Below are positions 34,606 through 43,600 of a DNA stretch of 64,000 bases, piece by piece. Below the pieces are notes generated by a model. The model made no database searches. It saw only the letters and a program-made list of their open reading frames with translations, and was not told where the DNA came from. Source of the DNA: Cyanosarcina radialis HA8281-LM2 (lineage in GTDB: Bacteria; Cyanobacteriota; Cyanobacteriia; Cyanobacteriales; CCAP-1448). The DNA lies in assembly GCA_019359615.1 (NCBI GenBank), contig JAHHHA010000026.1, forward strand, positions 1 to 64,000, given 5' to 3'. The position numbers and the translations under genes were made by a program. Position 1 is the stretch's first letter, and the number at the start of each line of letters is the position of its first letter.

Positions 34606-34843
34606 GAGGAATTATGAATGATAAATTATGAATGAGGAATTGCTAACCATTGGGGAATCTGCTTTTATTATACTCAGCACTTATTGCGATCGACTTTCGA
34701 TATAGGGGCGATCGGTGAGGCAGGGCAGGTTTGATTTATAGTATGTGGTAGAGACGCGAGATCTCCCGTCTCTACATTCTGGCAAAACCCGCCTCTACAA
34801 AAATCAATGGCAATTCTTTCCTTCTGAACTCCTGTATTCTTCT
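34606..34843. repeat. Repeats between the HEAT gene and yqeK
   Basis: The spacer has AATTATGAATGATAAATTATGAATGAGG (34611-34638), part of the AATTATGA simple-repeat family also at 32670 and 49206. It also has the GTAGAGACGCGAGATCTCCCGTCTCTAC palindrome at 34748-34775. No gene is supported. Confidence 0.55.
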
Positions 34844-35599
34844 TCATATTACTTCTTGTTCTAAAGATTCAATGATTTGCAAACCGCGAGGATCGCCGAG
34901 TTTCAAAAGAGCGGCTTTGGCATCTTCTCGCACGCTTAAATCTTCATCTTCTTCTAAAATCTGAATCAAGCCATCGATCGCTCCAGCATAGACGACGTTA
35001 GAAGGCAGTTCGCGACACAATTGCCCCAACGCCCAAGCACAATTGCTGCGGACGGCGGCAATGGGATCTTGAATCGCTGCTTCAATTAGAGGGGGAACCG
35101 CTGCGATCGCGATTTCATATCCTAATTGAGCCATTTGAGCTAGGGCACTAGCAGACCACATTCTGACGGCGGAGATATCGGTTTTGAGAGCATCAGTTAG
35201 CGATGATAATGCCCGACGATCGCGACAGTTTCCCAAAGCCCAAACTACTCCTTTACGGACGTAGCCGTTCCAGTCGCGGTGGAGTCGATCGATTAAAGGT
35301 TCTACTGCCCCCGGACTGGGATTGCGTCCTAAAGCATAGGCCGCGCTGACCCGCACCAAGGGGCAAGGATCGGCTAGCAGGTGAATCAGATCGGGAATCG
35401 CTCTTGGTTCTTCGATCTCGCAGAAAGCTCTAGCTGCGAGCATTCGTTGCGGCGTTGCTGGCGATTTGAGCAACGCTAACATTTCCTCTGGATCGGCTGT
35501 TGGCTCAGCAGATTGAGAATCGATCGGCTCGATATCGTCCAGAGGACTTTCTAGATCGACATCGGGATCGAGTAGTGTCAGATCGTCATCGTCATACAT
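34844..35599 (-). CDS. HEAT-repeat protein
   Basis: A 251-residue protein made of about five HEAT/PBS-lyase-type helical repeats; examples are LVRVSAAYALGRNPSPGAVE, VRKGVVWALGNCRDRRALSS and VRSNCAWALGQLCRELPSNV. The first 50 residues are acidic and low in complexity. Such proteins are protein-interaction scaffolds, and in cyanobacteria relatives include phycobilin lyases. No lyase-specific feature is visible, and no phycobiliprotein genes are near, so only the fold is assigned. Confidence 0.8.
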   Translation of the reverse strand: MYDDDDLTLLDPDVDLESPLDDIEPIDSQSAEPTADPEEMLALLKSPATPQRMLAARAFCEIEEPRAIPDLIHLLADPCPLVRVSAAYALGRNPSPGAVEPLIDRLHRDWNGYVRKGVVWALGNCRDRRALSSLTDALKTDISAVRMWSASALAQMAQLGYEIAIAAVPPLIEAAIQDPIAAVRSNCAWALGQLCRELPSNVVYAGAIDGLIQILEEDEDLSVREDAKAALLKLGDPRGLQIIESLEQEVI

Positions 35600-35604
35600 A
35601 ACTT

Positions 35605-35699
35605 AGGAGTTCAGAAGTTCAGAAGTTCAGGAGTTCAGAAGTGAAGCATGACTCTTTCCCATGCCCCATGCCCCATGCGCTATGCCCCATGCCCCTCCT
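35605..35699. repeat. GTTCAGA and CCCCATG tandem repeats
   Basis: GTTCAGAAGTTCAGAAGTTC lies at about 35610-35640 and CCATGCCCCATGCCCC at about 35656-35697. These are the same two simple repeat families found together at 1468-1520. Confidence 0.65.
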
Positions 35700-36845
35700 T
35701 TAATAACTCCCACTCAGTTGTGCCTTACGCGCCTGTAATAACCCAGTATAGAGTGCTTCTAAGTGAGTGATATTTCCTTGCAAGGTGTAACGCTCTAACA
35801 CGCGATCGCGGGCTTTTTGTCCTAGTAGCATCTTTAATTCTGGGTGCTGCCGAAACAAGGGTAGCAAAGTTCGCAATTGTCCTACCACTCCTTGGGTATT
35901 CAAGATCGCTCCCGCACCCTCTAAAACTTCGCCGTCGGCTCCAGCATCGGTAGCGATACAGGCGGTGCCGCAAGCCATCGCTTCTAGTAAAGATAGAGAT
36001 AATCCCTCAACCAAGGAAGGTAAGATAAAGGCATCTGCTCCCCGCAGGATTTCGATCCGTTCTTCTTCGCTAGCGATCGCCCCCAGCCAGATGATGCCGT
36101 ACTCGTTACCGTAAAATGGTTCTAAAGAGGGCTTCAACGGGCCGTCGCCAACGATCAGTAACTTGCTATCATCTCCCATTTCCGACTGCTTCCAAGCCCG
36201 CAGCAAGGCTTCTACGTTCTTCTCGGTCGCCAGCCGCCCTTGGTAGACAAACAGGTGTTTGGCGTTAAATTTAGCTTTAATCTTAGAAGGGCCGGGACAA
36301 TATTTGTCTGCATCCACCCCATTAGGAATCACGGCGATATTTTCTGACAATAATCCCATGCGGCTGAGGATTTCTCGCTGTGCTTCCGAAAAAATAATTA
36401 CTCGATCGTACCTGGCCAAAAAAGGAGCGTAAACTTGGTAGCTCAAAAGCTGAGTTCCAGATTTGATATTGCGCCGCTTGCCGTCAAAGGGAGTGTGAAA
36501 AGTAGCAACTAAGGGCAAATCTAGTTCTTGGCAAATCTCCGGCAGCAAAAAGTCTAGAGGCGATAGAGTCAGGGAGGCATGGACCACATCCGGCCGCAAA
36601 TCGTCTAATGACTGACTGAGGATTTTACTGGCTTTGAGCGTAGGAATAGTATAAACCTGAGATTTATAGATAAACGGTAGAGGTACTTCTTGATAACCAG
36701 GCCAGTTGTCTGGATCGGTTTCTTCTTCAGCAAAGTGCAGAAAACTCACCTGATGCCCTCGATCGAGTAAAGCATTAGTGACTTCTCGGCTGTAAGTGAC
36801 ATTTCCACAGAAAGGTGATTTTTTTCCAAGCCAGGCGATGTGCAT
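35700..36845 (-). CDS. Family 4 glycosyltransferase
   Basis: A 381-residue GT-B enzyme. The N-terminal acceptor half includes YSREVTNALLDRGHQVSFLH and VHASLTLSPLDFLLPEIC. The C-terminal nucleotide-sugar half has VFYQGRLATEKNVEALLRAW-like phrases, LLIVGDGPLKPSLE, WLGAIASEEE, and the EX7E motif in PSLVEGLSLSLLEAMACGTA, the hallmark of family 4. It probably adds a hexose to a lipid or polysaccharide; donor and acceptor are unknown. It follows the MFS gene on the same strand by about 50 bp. Confidence 0.88.
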   Translation of the reverse strand: MHIAWLGKKSPFCGNVTYSREVTNALLDRGHQVSFLHFAEEETDPDNWPGYQEVPLPFIYKSQVYTIPTLKASKILSQSLDDLRPDVVHASLTLSPLDFLLPEICQELDLPLVATFHTPFDGKRRNIKSGTQLLSYQVYAPFLARYDRVIIFSEAQREILSRMGLLSENIAVIPNGVDADKYCPGPSKIKAKFNAKHLFVYQGRLATEKNVEALLRAWKQSEMGDDSKLLIVGDGPLKPSLEPFYGNEYGIIWLGAIASEEERIEILRGADAFILPSLVEGLSLSLLEAMACGTACIATDAGADGEVLEGAGAILNTQGVVGQLRTLLPLFRQHPELKMLLGQKARDRVLERYTLQGNITHLEALYTGLLQARKAQLSGSY

Positions 36846-36896
36846 TCAGGAGTCAGGAGTCGTACGGGAGGTGAGGAGAAGGTTTTTCTTCAAAAT

Positions 36897-38351
36897 TCAG
36901 CATTCAGAATTCTGAATTTTACTTGCTCCTTTTCGGCAAATATACCAGGTTAAGACCCTTCCTGTAATGACGATCGCCGCTAAACACAAAAGTACCGATG
37001 GCAAACCCAAAAAAGTTTCGGCTACCCCAGTTAATGCCAGAGGCAAACTCAGGGCAATATTGACGGCGTTGTTTTGCAGCCCAAAAACCTTGCCGCGAAA
37101 TTCTTCTGGGGTGTCAGCTTGGATGGTTGTTTGCATGGGAATTGCCACCATCGCCCCAAACGCGCCCATGACGGCCAGCCAGAGCAAAGTCAGCCATAGG
37201 TGATGGGTAAACAGCGAAAGGGCAACGAGGGAAGTTGCCATTCCCAACGAACCGTAGAGACTGAGGCGAGCGTGGGGAATTTGCTGGCCGTAATTACCTA
37301 AAAGGGCGGCTCCGCAGCCCATTCCTATACCGCCAGCCGCCAGTAAGAAGCCAAATTGAGAGGCCTTCAATCCTGGCAAAATTTCTGCTATCCGCACCGC
37401 CAGTACCGTCATGGCGGCAAATACCGAAAACAAGATGACCAATTGAATTAGTGCCCCTCGCACCCGATTGTCTTTGTTTAAGTAATCGATGCCATCTTTG
37501 AGATCTTGGAGGACGTGGGGAGGTTCGGTTTCGGTGGTAGGGATAGTTTCTTTAGTTTTGAGAAATATTAATAGCAAGCCCGCGATCGCATAACTGCCGC
37601 CGACTACCAATTCTTTACCCATATTCCAGGGAATTCCCAGATGATAGGCCAGGGTATCTGCTAGCTCTAGAACTGGCTGTCCGACGGCAAAGCCGACGAT
37701 CAGCGATCCCATCATCGTGGTGGTATAAAGCGAGTTGGCCGAGAGCAGGTGGCGCTTTTCGACAATCGTAGAAATTGCGGCTTGCTCGGCTGGCGCGAAA
37801 AACTGAGTGAGGGTGGAAACCAAAAAGGTGATAACTAGAAGAATGTAAAATCCTACGGGCAAAGCGGCTAAAAACACGTCGCGAGTTAGCCACAATAAGA
37901 ATGGCATCGACAATACCAATATTCCTCGCAGGAGATTGGTCGCTACTAATATGGCTTTTTTCGGCCAGCGATCGACAAATACCCCAGCGAGGGAACCAAA
38001 TAACACCGCTGGAATGGTGAAGGCCATCATGATGGCGGAAACCCACCCGCTGACGGTTTGATTTTGGGCTTGAAAGCGACTGGCAATAATAGCGATCGTT
38101 AATACCAGATAGACTTTATCGGCTAGCTGAGAGAAAACCTGACCGCTCCACAATACTAGGAAGTTGCGGTTCTTTAAAACGGGAACCAATCCGCGCTCTT
38201 CCGGCAGGTTGGCATCATCTTCGCTAGCTTTAGCCTCGGCTATATCGGTCGGGATTTTACCGTTAGTATCACCAGCAGTTACCGAACCGTTACCTGCCAA
38301 CAGGTTTGGCTCGGTGTATTGCGTTGCTCCTTCAGACTCAGATAATCGCAT
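36897..38351 (-). CDS. MFS transporter (EntS/MFS_3-like)
   Basis: A 484-residue twelve-helix permease. After a hydrophilic, acidic N-terminus of about 60 residues comes NFLVLWSGQVFSQLADKVYL, the typical start of the MFS_3 group, and a motif A-like GSLAGVFVDRWPKKAI between helices 2 and 3. The group contains enterobactin and macrolide exporters; the substrate here is unknown. It lies between recO and the glycosyltransferase on the minus strand. Confidence 0.88.
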   Translation of the reverse strand: MRLSESEGATQYTEPNLLAGNGSVTAGDTNGKIPTDIAEAKASEDDANLPEERGLVPVLKNRNFLVLWSGQVFSQLADKVYLVLTIAIIASRFQAQNQTVSGWVSAIMMAFTIPAVLFGSLAGVFVDRWPKKAILVATNLLRGILVLSMPFLLWLTRDVFLAALPVGFYILLVITFLVSTLTQFFAPAEQAAISTIVEKRHLLSANSLYTTTMMGSLIVGFAVGQPVLELADTLAYHLGIPWNMGKELVVGGSYAIAGLLLIFLKTKETIPTTETEPPHVLQDLKDGIDYLNKDNRVRGALIQLVILFSVFAAMTVLAVRIAEILPGLKASQFGFLLAAGGIGMGCGAALLGNYGQQIPHARLSLYGSLGMATSLVALSLFTHHLWLTLLWLAVMGAFGAMVAIPMQTTIQADTPEEFRGKVFGLQNNAVNIALSLPLALTGVAETFLGLPSVLLCLAAIVITGRVLTWYICRKGASKIQNSEC

Positions 38352-38424
38352 TTTAGAGATAAAAAGTTTACCGATCGACTGCTGCTGGGTTATCTATCAA
38401 ATATCTTGACACCAAGTGGAGACA

Positions 38425-38462
38425 AGTCAAAAGTCAAAAGTCAAAAGTCAAAAGTCAAAAGC
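38425..38462. repeat. AGTCAAA tandem repeat
   Basis: Five perfect AAGTCAA units lie at about 38427-38460 between recO and the MFS gene. The reverse complement of this unit makes up the tract at the end of yqeK. Confidence 0.7.
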
Positions 38463-38532
38463 TTGCACTGAGCGAAGCGAATGTGTCAAAAATTAACTCC
38501 GAATTCCGAACTGTTAGACTACTCCATCACCA

Positions 38533-39456
38533 TCATGCCATTGTTTCAGCGAAGCAGGCATCTACTAAAGAGGCAGATCGAATCGCTCTTCCGAGTTGAT
38601 ATTGGGTGTACTGGCGTAAGATTTTCTCGATCGCCAACCAAGCTCGATCGACTAATAATGCTTGGTAAGGCTCCCCGATCTCACTTGGCAGCAACGTTTC
38701 TAGGCGATCGAGATCCCGTCCGGCAAGTTGCTGAAACAGAGCTAGTTCGACACCTTTGAGCTTAAAGTTAATTTTCAAAGGTGCTTCGGTTGAAGCATTA
38801 GTAACTGGTAACTGGTAACTGCTCCCTTCCTCTCTCGCCCTCTCGCCCTCTCGCCCTCTCGCCCTCTCGCCTTCTGGTGCTAAATTGACTATGCCGCCCG
38901 ATTCTATACTGAAACCTACTCGCCAGTCGGGAGCGTTGAAATCTGGGGCTAACGGCTGCTTGGTCAGGCAACAAATATGAACTTGGGGGGCAATCCCAGA
39001 TAGAGCCAAGACGTGAAAGATCCCGTGAGACAAGTGAGCTAATACTAAAGAGTTATCGCTAGTCTTGTTGGGCAAGTTTTCCAACCGTCTGAGGTGTTCG
39101 TTCAAAATTTCAAACAGTTCTGTTTGGGGTTGTTCGCTTAAGGCTTGATACAGCACTAGTTCTGCGAGGTACTGACTGGCTGCTAATTTGCTTAAGTTTT
39201 TGGCTAACCCAGGATAAGATTCGACAGTTTCGGCTTGAGTAATTTTATCGAGCGATCGCCCTTTGGCAATTAGTAATTCGTTGACGACAAATAGCTCGCT
39301 TCTCCCCCTTAGCGGCGATTGGTGCTTGCGCGATCCGGGCGCGATCACTCTAATTAAACCGAACTCTGGGGTCAAAATCGTCAGCAGGCGATCGGTTTCA
39401 CCCATCGGCATACTTTTGAGATTAATTCCAGTCGCTTTATAAGTACGGCTCATCAA
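38533..39456 (-). CDS. recO: DNA repair protein RecO with a repeat-encoded insert
   Basis: RecO loads RecA onto gaps together with RecR. The 307-residue protein begins [20 protein letters not shown] and shows the OB fold ([20 protein letters not shown]) and a helical C-terminal part. The zinc site is degenerate ([14 protein letters not shown]). After NLAPEGE comes [20 protein letters not shown] then VTNASTE, encoded by CTCGCCCT and TAACTGG tandem repeats (about 38800-38875). This is an in-frame insertion of about 25-30 residues, and the family sequence resumes at [16 protein letters not shown]. The gene looks intact despite the insert. Confidence 0.9.
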   Translation of the reverse strand: MMSRTYKATGINLKSMPMGETDRLLTILTPEFGLIRVIAPGSRKHQSPLRGRSELFVVNELLIAKGRSLDKITQAETVESYPGLAKNLSKLAASQYLAELVLYQALSEQPQTELFEILNEHLRRLENLPNKTSDNSLVLAHLSHGIFHVLALSGIAPQVHICCLTKQPLAPDFNAPDWRVGFSIESGGIVNLAPEGERARGREGERAREEGSSYQLPVTNASTEAPLKINFKLKGVELALFQQLAGRDLDRLETLLPSEIGEPYQALLVDRAWLAIEKILRQYTQYQLGRAIRSASLVDACFAETMA

Positions 39457-39497
39457 AAGTGTGAAGTGTTGAGTTGAGGAAGTGTGAAATGTTGAAT

Positions 39498-39527
39498 GGT
39501 ACAGACGTTGCCTGCAACGTCTGTACC
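39498..39527. repeat. GGTACAGACGTTGC perfect palindrome
   Basis: Arms GGTACAGACGTTGC and GCAACGTCTGTACC (14 bp each, 2-nt centre) lie between deoC and recO. This is the most perfect member of the GTAxAGACG palindrome family in the window. Confidence 0.7.
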
Positions 39528-39567
39528 AGAGTGTTGAGTTAAAAATGCTCCGCCCTCTTCGCCCTCT

Positions 39568-40242
39568 TTACCTCCTCTCCTCAGCCCCTTGTCTCAATAA
39601 ATCGAGGCTGCGAGATGTTCCCAACCTGGTTGCGCCTGCCAAGATTAATTCTATCGCTTGCTCTTTGGTGCGAATTCCTCCAGAGGCTTTAATTCCCACT
39701 CGCTCTTTGGTTAATTCTTTCAATAGGCGTACATCTGCTACTGTCGCCCCTCCATACCAACCCGTGTTGGTTTTTAAAAATGCTACCCCAGCCTCCATAC
39801 AAATCTCTGCGGCTAATTTTTTTTCGGCATCTGTTAGCAAAGCGGTTTCTAAAATTGCTTTCACAGTTTGCCCTGTCTCCTCACAAATCTCGGCAATTTC
39901 TCGATGTAATTCATTAGTTTTTTGAGTTTTTATCCAGCCTAAATTGATGACAATATCTAATTCTGTCGCTCCATTTTCTACCGCTTCTCGAGCTTCATAA
40001 AGCTTAGTAGCTGAGGTTGTCGCTCCTGTAGGAAATCCGATAACCGTACAGACTTTAGGTTTCTTGTGGTGCAGGATTTCGGCTGCCTGTCGCACGTAAG
40101 TTGGATAGACGCACACGGCGGCGAAGTTAAATCTATCTGCCTCTTCACACCACTGTTCTACTTGTTCTGGAGTAGCTGTGGGAGTTAAAAGTGAGTGATC
40201 TATAAATGCGGTTAGATCGATTTCTTCTGGAGCTAGAGCCAT
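39568..40242 (-). CDS. deoC: Deoxyribose-phosphate aldolase
   Basis: DeoC cleaves 2-deoxyribose-5-phosphate to acetaldehyde and glyceraldehyde-3-phosphate. The 224-residue class I aldolase has [20 protein letters not shown], the Schiff-base lysine in [15 protein letters not shown] and the second essential lysine in [19 protein letters not shown]. The length is standard. It precedes recO on the same strand, an order common in cyanobacteria. Confidence 0.95.
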   Translation of the reverse strand: MALAPEEIDLTAFIDHSLLTPTATPEQVEQWCEEADRFNFAAVCVYPTYVRQAAEILHHKKPKVCTVIGFPTGATTSATKLYEAREAVENGATELDIVINLGWIKTQKTNELHREIAEICEETGQTVKAILETALLTDAEKKLAAEICMEAGVAFLKTNTGWYGGATVADVRLLKELTKERVGIKASGGIRTKEQAIELILAGATRLGTSRSLDLLRQGAEERR

Positions 40243-40284
40243 TGGTTATTTTTATAGCTTACACTCTTCAATTTTATCAAAATA

Positions 40285-40605
40285 TTAACACCGATTACCA
40301 TGGCGATCGAGGTTAGCGATCGCTTTACGAGCCGTCGATCGGTTGAGGTTCGGATCGACTACAGTAAGAAAATAGCTGGATTGAGATAAAAAAAATCTCC
40401 CAACTTCAGAAGTAAGAAAATTTTTAAAAAAGGCAATTTGTTTTTGATAATTGATGAAGAGAATCAAACGGTAACGATTTCCTTTAATGTTAAACACTGT
40501 AAAATTTCCTACAGCTTCGGCTGAAGAGAAAGATTGTTTGACTTCTTCTAAATTTTGCCAGTTAATTGAGAACAAAATGGCAACTTTTCTAATATCTGTC
40601 GTCAA
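40285..40605 (-). pseudogene. Degenerate HigB-type toxin gene
   Basis: The middle of this 106-codon frame (INWQNLEEVKQSF, SAEAVGNFTVFNIKGNRYRL) matches the intact HigB at 59193 (AEAVGNFTVFDIKGNNYRLI). The usual N-terminus (MHVISKVKLREFWVQH type) is missing. The part after FFKNFLT no longer resembles HigB, ending in a different sequence (LNRSTARKAIANLD), consistent with frameshift or replacement. No higA follows. Its start overlaps the 3' end of the giant kinase gene by 17 bp. I read it as a broken toxin copy. Confidence 0.6.
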
Positions 40606-43600
40606 TCAGATCGGATAAACTCTTCAAGAGATCTTGTGCGGTATAGGGCTTAGACAGAAATATCCTGGCTCCGGCGGTTATAGCGGCTTCTTTTTGAGCA
40701 GACAATCCGCTCATCGCAATAATTTTTACCTGCGGGTTCATCTTTTGCATGGTACGAATGGCGGTGATGCCATCCATATTCGGCATCATAATATCGATCG
40801 CTACTACCTGAATCTGTTTCTTATGTTTGGCGTAAGTGGCGATCGCCTCGATGCCATCGTTTGCGAGTAAGGTGGTATAGCGATATTGTTCTAAGAGCGA
40901 TTGAGTGACTCGTTGCACGGCCGGATCGTCATCGGCAATTAACACCAGTTCCCCATTGCCTAATAGCAGTGCTTCTGTGCGATCGCTTTCCCTAACAGAG
41001 CCTTCGATCGCGGGTAGGTACACCTTAAATTGAGTGCCCTTGCCCACCTCGCTTAAAACTCGCACGAATCCACCATAGTTTTTGACGATGCCGTATACCG
41101 TTGACAGCCCCAAACCCGTTCCTTGTCCGCGTTCCTTGGTGGTAAAGAAAGGCTCGAAGATGCGATCGCGGATTTCTGGATCGATCCCGGTTCCGGTATC
41201 GGTAATGGTTATTAATACATGGTTGCCTACTCTGGCATTGAGGTTCATTTGGGCAAAAACCTCATCGACCAGGCAGTTTTCAGCACTGAGAGTAATTACG
41301 CCGCCGTTCGGCATGGCATCGCGAGCGTTAACGCACAGGTTCATGAAAACTTGATGCAGGTACGTCGGATCGGCAGCCACCAACCACAGAGGTTCTGCTG
41401 GAATATCTTGGCAGATGACAAGCGATTTGGGAAAAGTGCGCTCGCTCGCTTTAAAAACTTCTTCTAACACGGAAGCCACTGGCAACGCGACACGCTCTCC
41501 CCCAGTTCCCCTGGTGAAGGCAAGAATTTGTTTGACCATGTTCGCACCCCGTTTGGTGCTATCTTCTAAAATTCTCAACATCTCCTGCGATTCGGGATTT
41601 AGATCTGGCTGCTGCAACCGTAGTAATTGAGAAATCGTCAAAATTGGGGTCAAGACATTGTTGAGATCGTGAGCGATCCCGCCTGCAAGAGTACCCAAAC
41701 TCTCTAAGCGTTGGGCTTGATAAAACTGAGCTTCCAGGCGTTTCTTTTCGGTAATGTCGGTATCGACTGACAAAATCAACTTGGGTTGCCCGGTTTCATC
41801 TCTTACCAGCGTCCAGCGGGCCTCGACGATCGCTTTATTACCCGCTTTGGTGACTTTGTGAAGCTCGCCCCGCCACTCGCCCCGCTCTAACAAGGCGTGC
41901 ATAATTTCGGGTATCTGCTCTGGATCGGTTTGTAAAAGCTCGTTCGCCTTCTGACCGATCGCTTCTTCTGCCAGCCAGCCGTACAGCCGCTCGGCTCCCT
42001 GATTCCAGTAGAGAATGGTGCGATCTAAGTCCCGTACCGAAATGGCATCGGAGGCAATATCTAACAAAGCGGCTTGTTCGCGGATCTTGCGTTCTGCTTC
42101 TTTGCGATCGGTGATATCTTTATGCAGTCCTGCCATCCGCAGCGGATTTCCCTGCTCGTCTCGCACTACAACCTGGCCGTGATTGCCAATCCATTTCCAT
42201 GTCCCCGACTTGGTTTGCACTCGATATTCAAATGAATAGGGAGAAGCACTATCTTTTAAGTGGGCGTTCAATCTCTCCATCACCCAGGGGCGATCGTCTG
42301 GATGAATCAGTCTTTCCCACGTACTTACGTGGCCGGGTAATTCGCCCACGTCGTAGCCCAGCATGGCCGACCATTCGGGACTGAGATAAACTTCGCCTGT
42401 CACGATGTTCCAGTCCCACAACCCATCGCCAGACCCTTCAATGGCAAGCTGTAGTCGTTCCTGACTGAGATAGAGAGCCGACTCTGCTTGCTTGCGAGCG
42501 GTGATATCTCGTCCTTCTGGAATCAGCATGATGACTTTCCCAGTTTCATCAAACACGGGCTTGAGAGAAAAGTCTACGAACGCGGAGGTTCGATCGGCTA
42601 AGATATGTTCGGCTTCAAACCTGACTAACTCACCATTGGCGGCTCGAACGATCGCTGCTTGCAATTGTTGCTGCAACTGGGTCGAATGGTTCCACCACGG
42701 AGTCTCCCAAATAGGCTGACCGATTATATCCGAGGGTTGGGCAGCAATAGCATTCAAGGCTGTGCGATTGGCTTCGAGGACAATTCCCTTCAGCGTCAGC
42801 AGTCCAATGAATTGGAAGGTACTATCGAAAATAGCCCGAAATTTCTGTTCGCTTTGCCTTAACTCGGCTTCCAGGCGCTTTCTGTCGCTGATGTCTTTCA
42901 TAAAGCAGTAATGCCCGCTGATTTGCTGCCGTTCGTCGTAGCGAGCGATGAGGGAGATTTGTTTGTAAAAAATGGCCCCATCTCGGCGGATACCTCTGGC
43001 TTCTACTTCTGCTTTCCCTTGGTGCAGCATTTGTTGATATGCCGCTGATACCGCTTCCAGATCGTCTGGGTGAAGGGTTGTTTGCCAATTCATGCCCACC
43101 ATGTCTGCTGGCGCGTATCCTACCATTCGGGCATAGGCTTCATTGACGGAAATGTAGCATCCGCGATCGTCTAGCCGGGAAATGCCTTCTACGGCATTGC
43201 TCAGGGCGGCACTCATTTCTCGCAGTTCGATTTCGGCTTGCTTGCGATCGGTGACATCTTTATAAACCAGTGCGACTCTATCTTTGTTGGCATCTTTGGG
43301 TTTAAAAGCGTAGAACTCGTACCAAGTGTTGAGGGGGGCGGCGGGTAATTCCATCCGCAAGGCTTCGCCCGTGCGAGCGACGCGACCCAAGATTTCAAAC
43401 CACTCAGATTCAAAATCTGGACTGATATCGGTCGTCCGTCGCCCCGCAAGTTCTTGTCCGGTCATCCTCACAGCAGCAGCGTTGGCTTCGACATAAAATA
43501 TGTCAACGGGGCGATCGCTCTCGTCGAAAATTACGTCGCAAATAATGAAGCCTTCATCAATGGAATCGAACAGGAGGCGATATTTACCCACAGACTCCCG

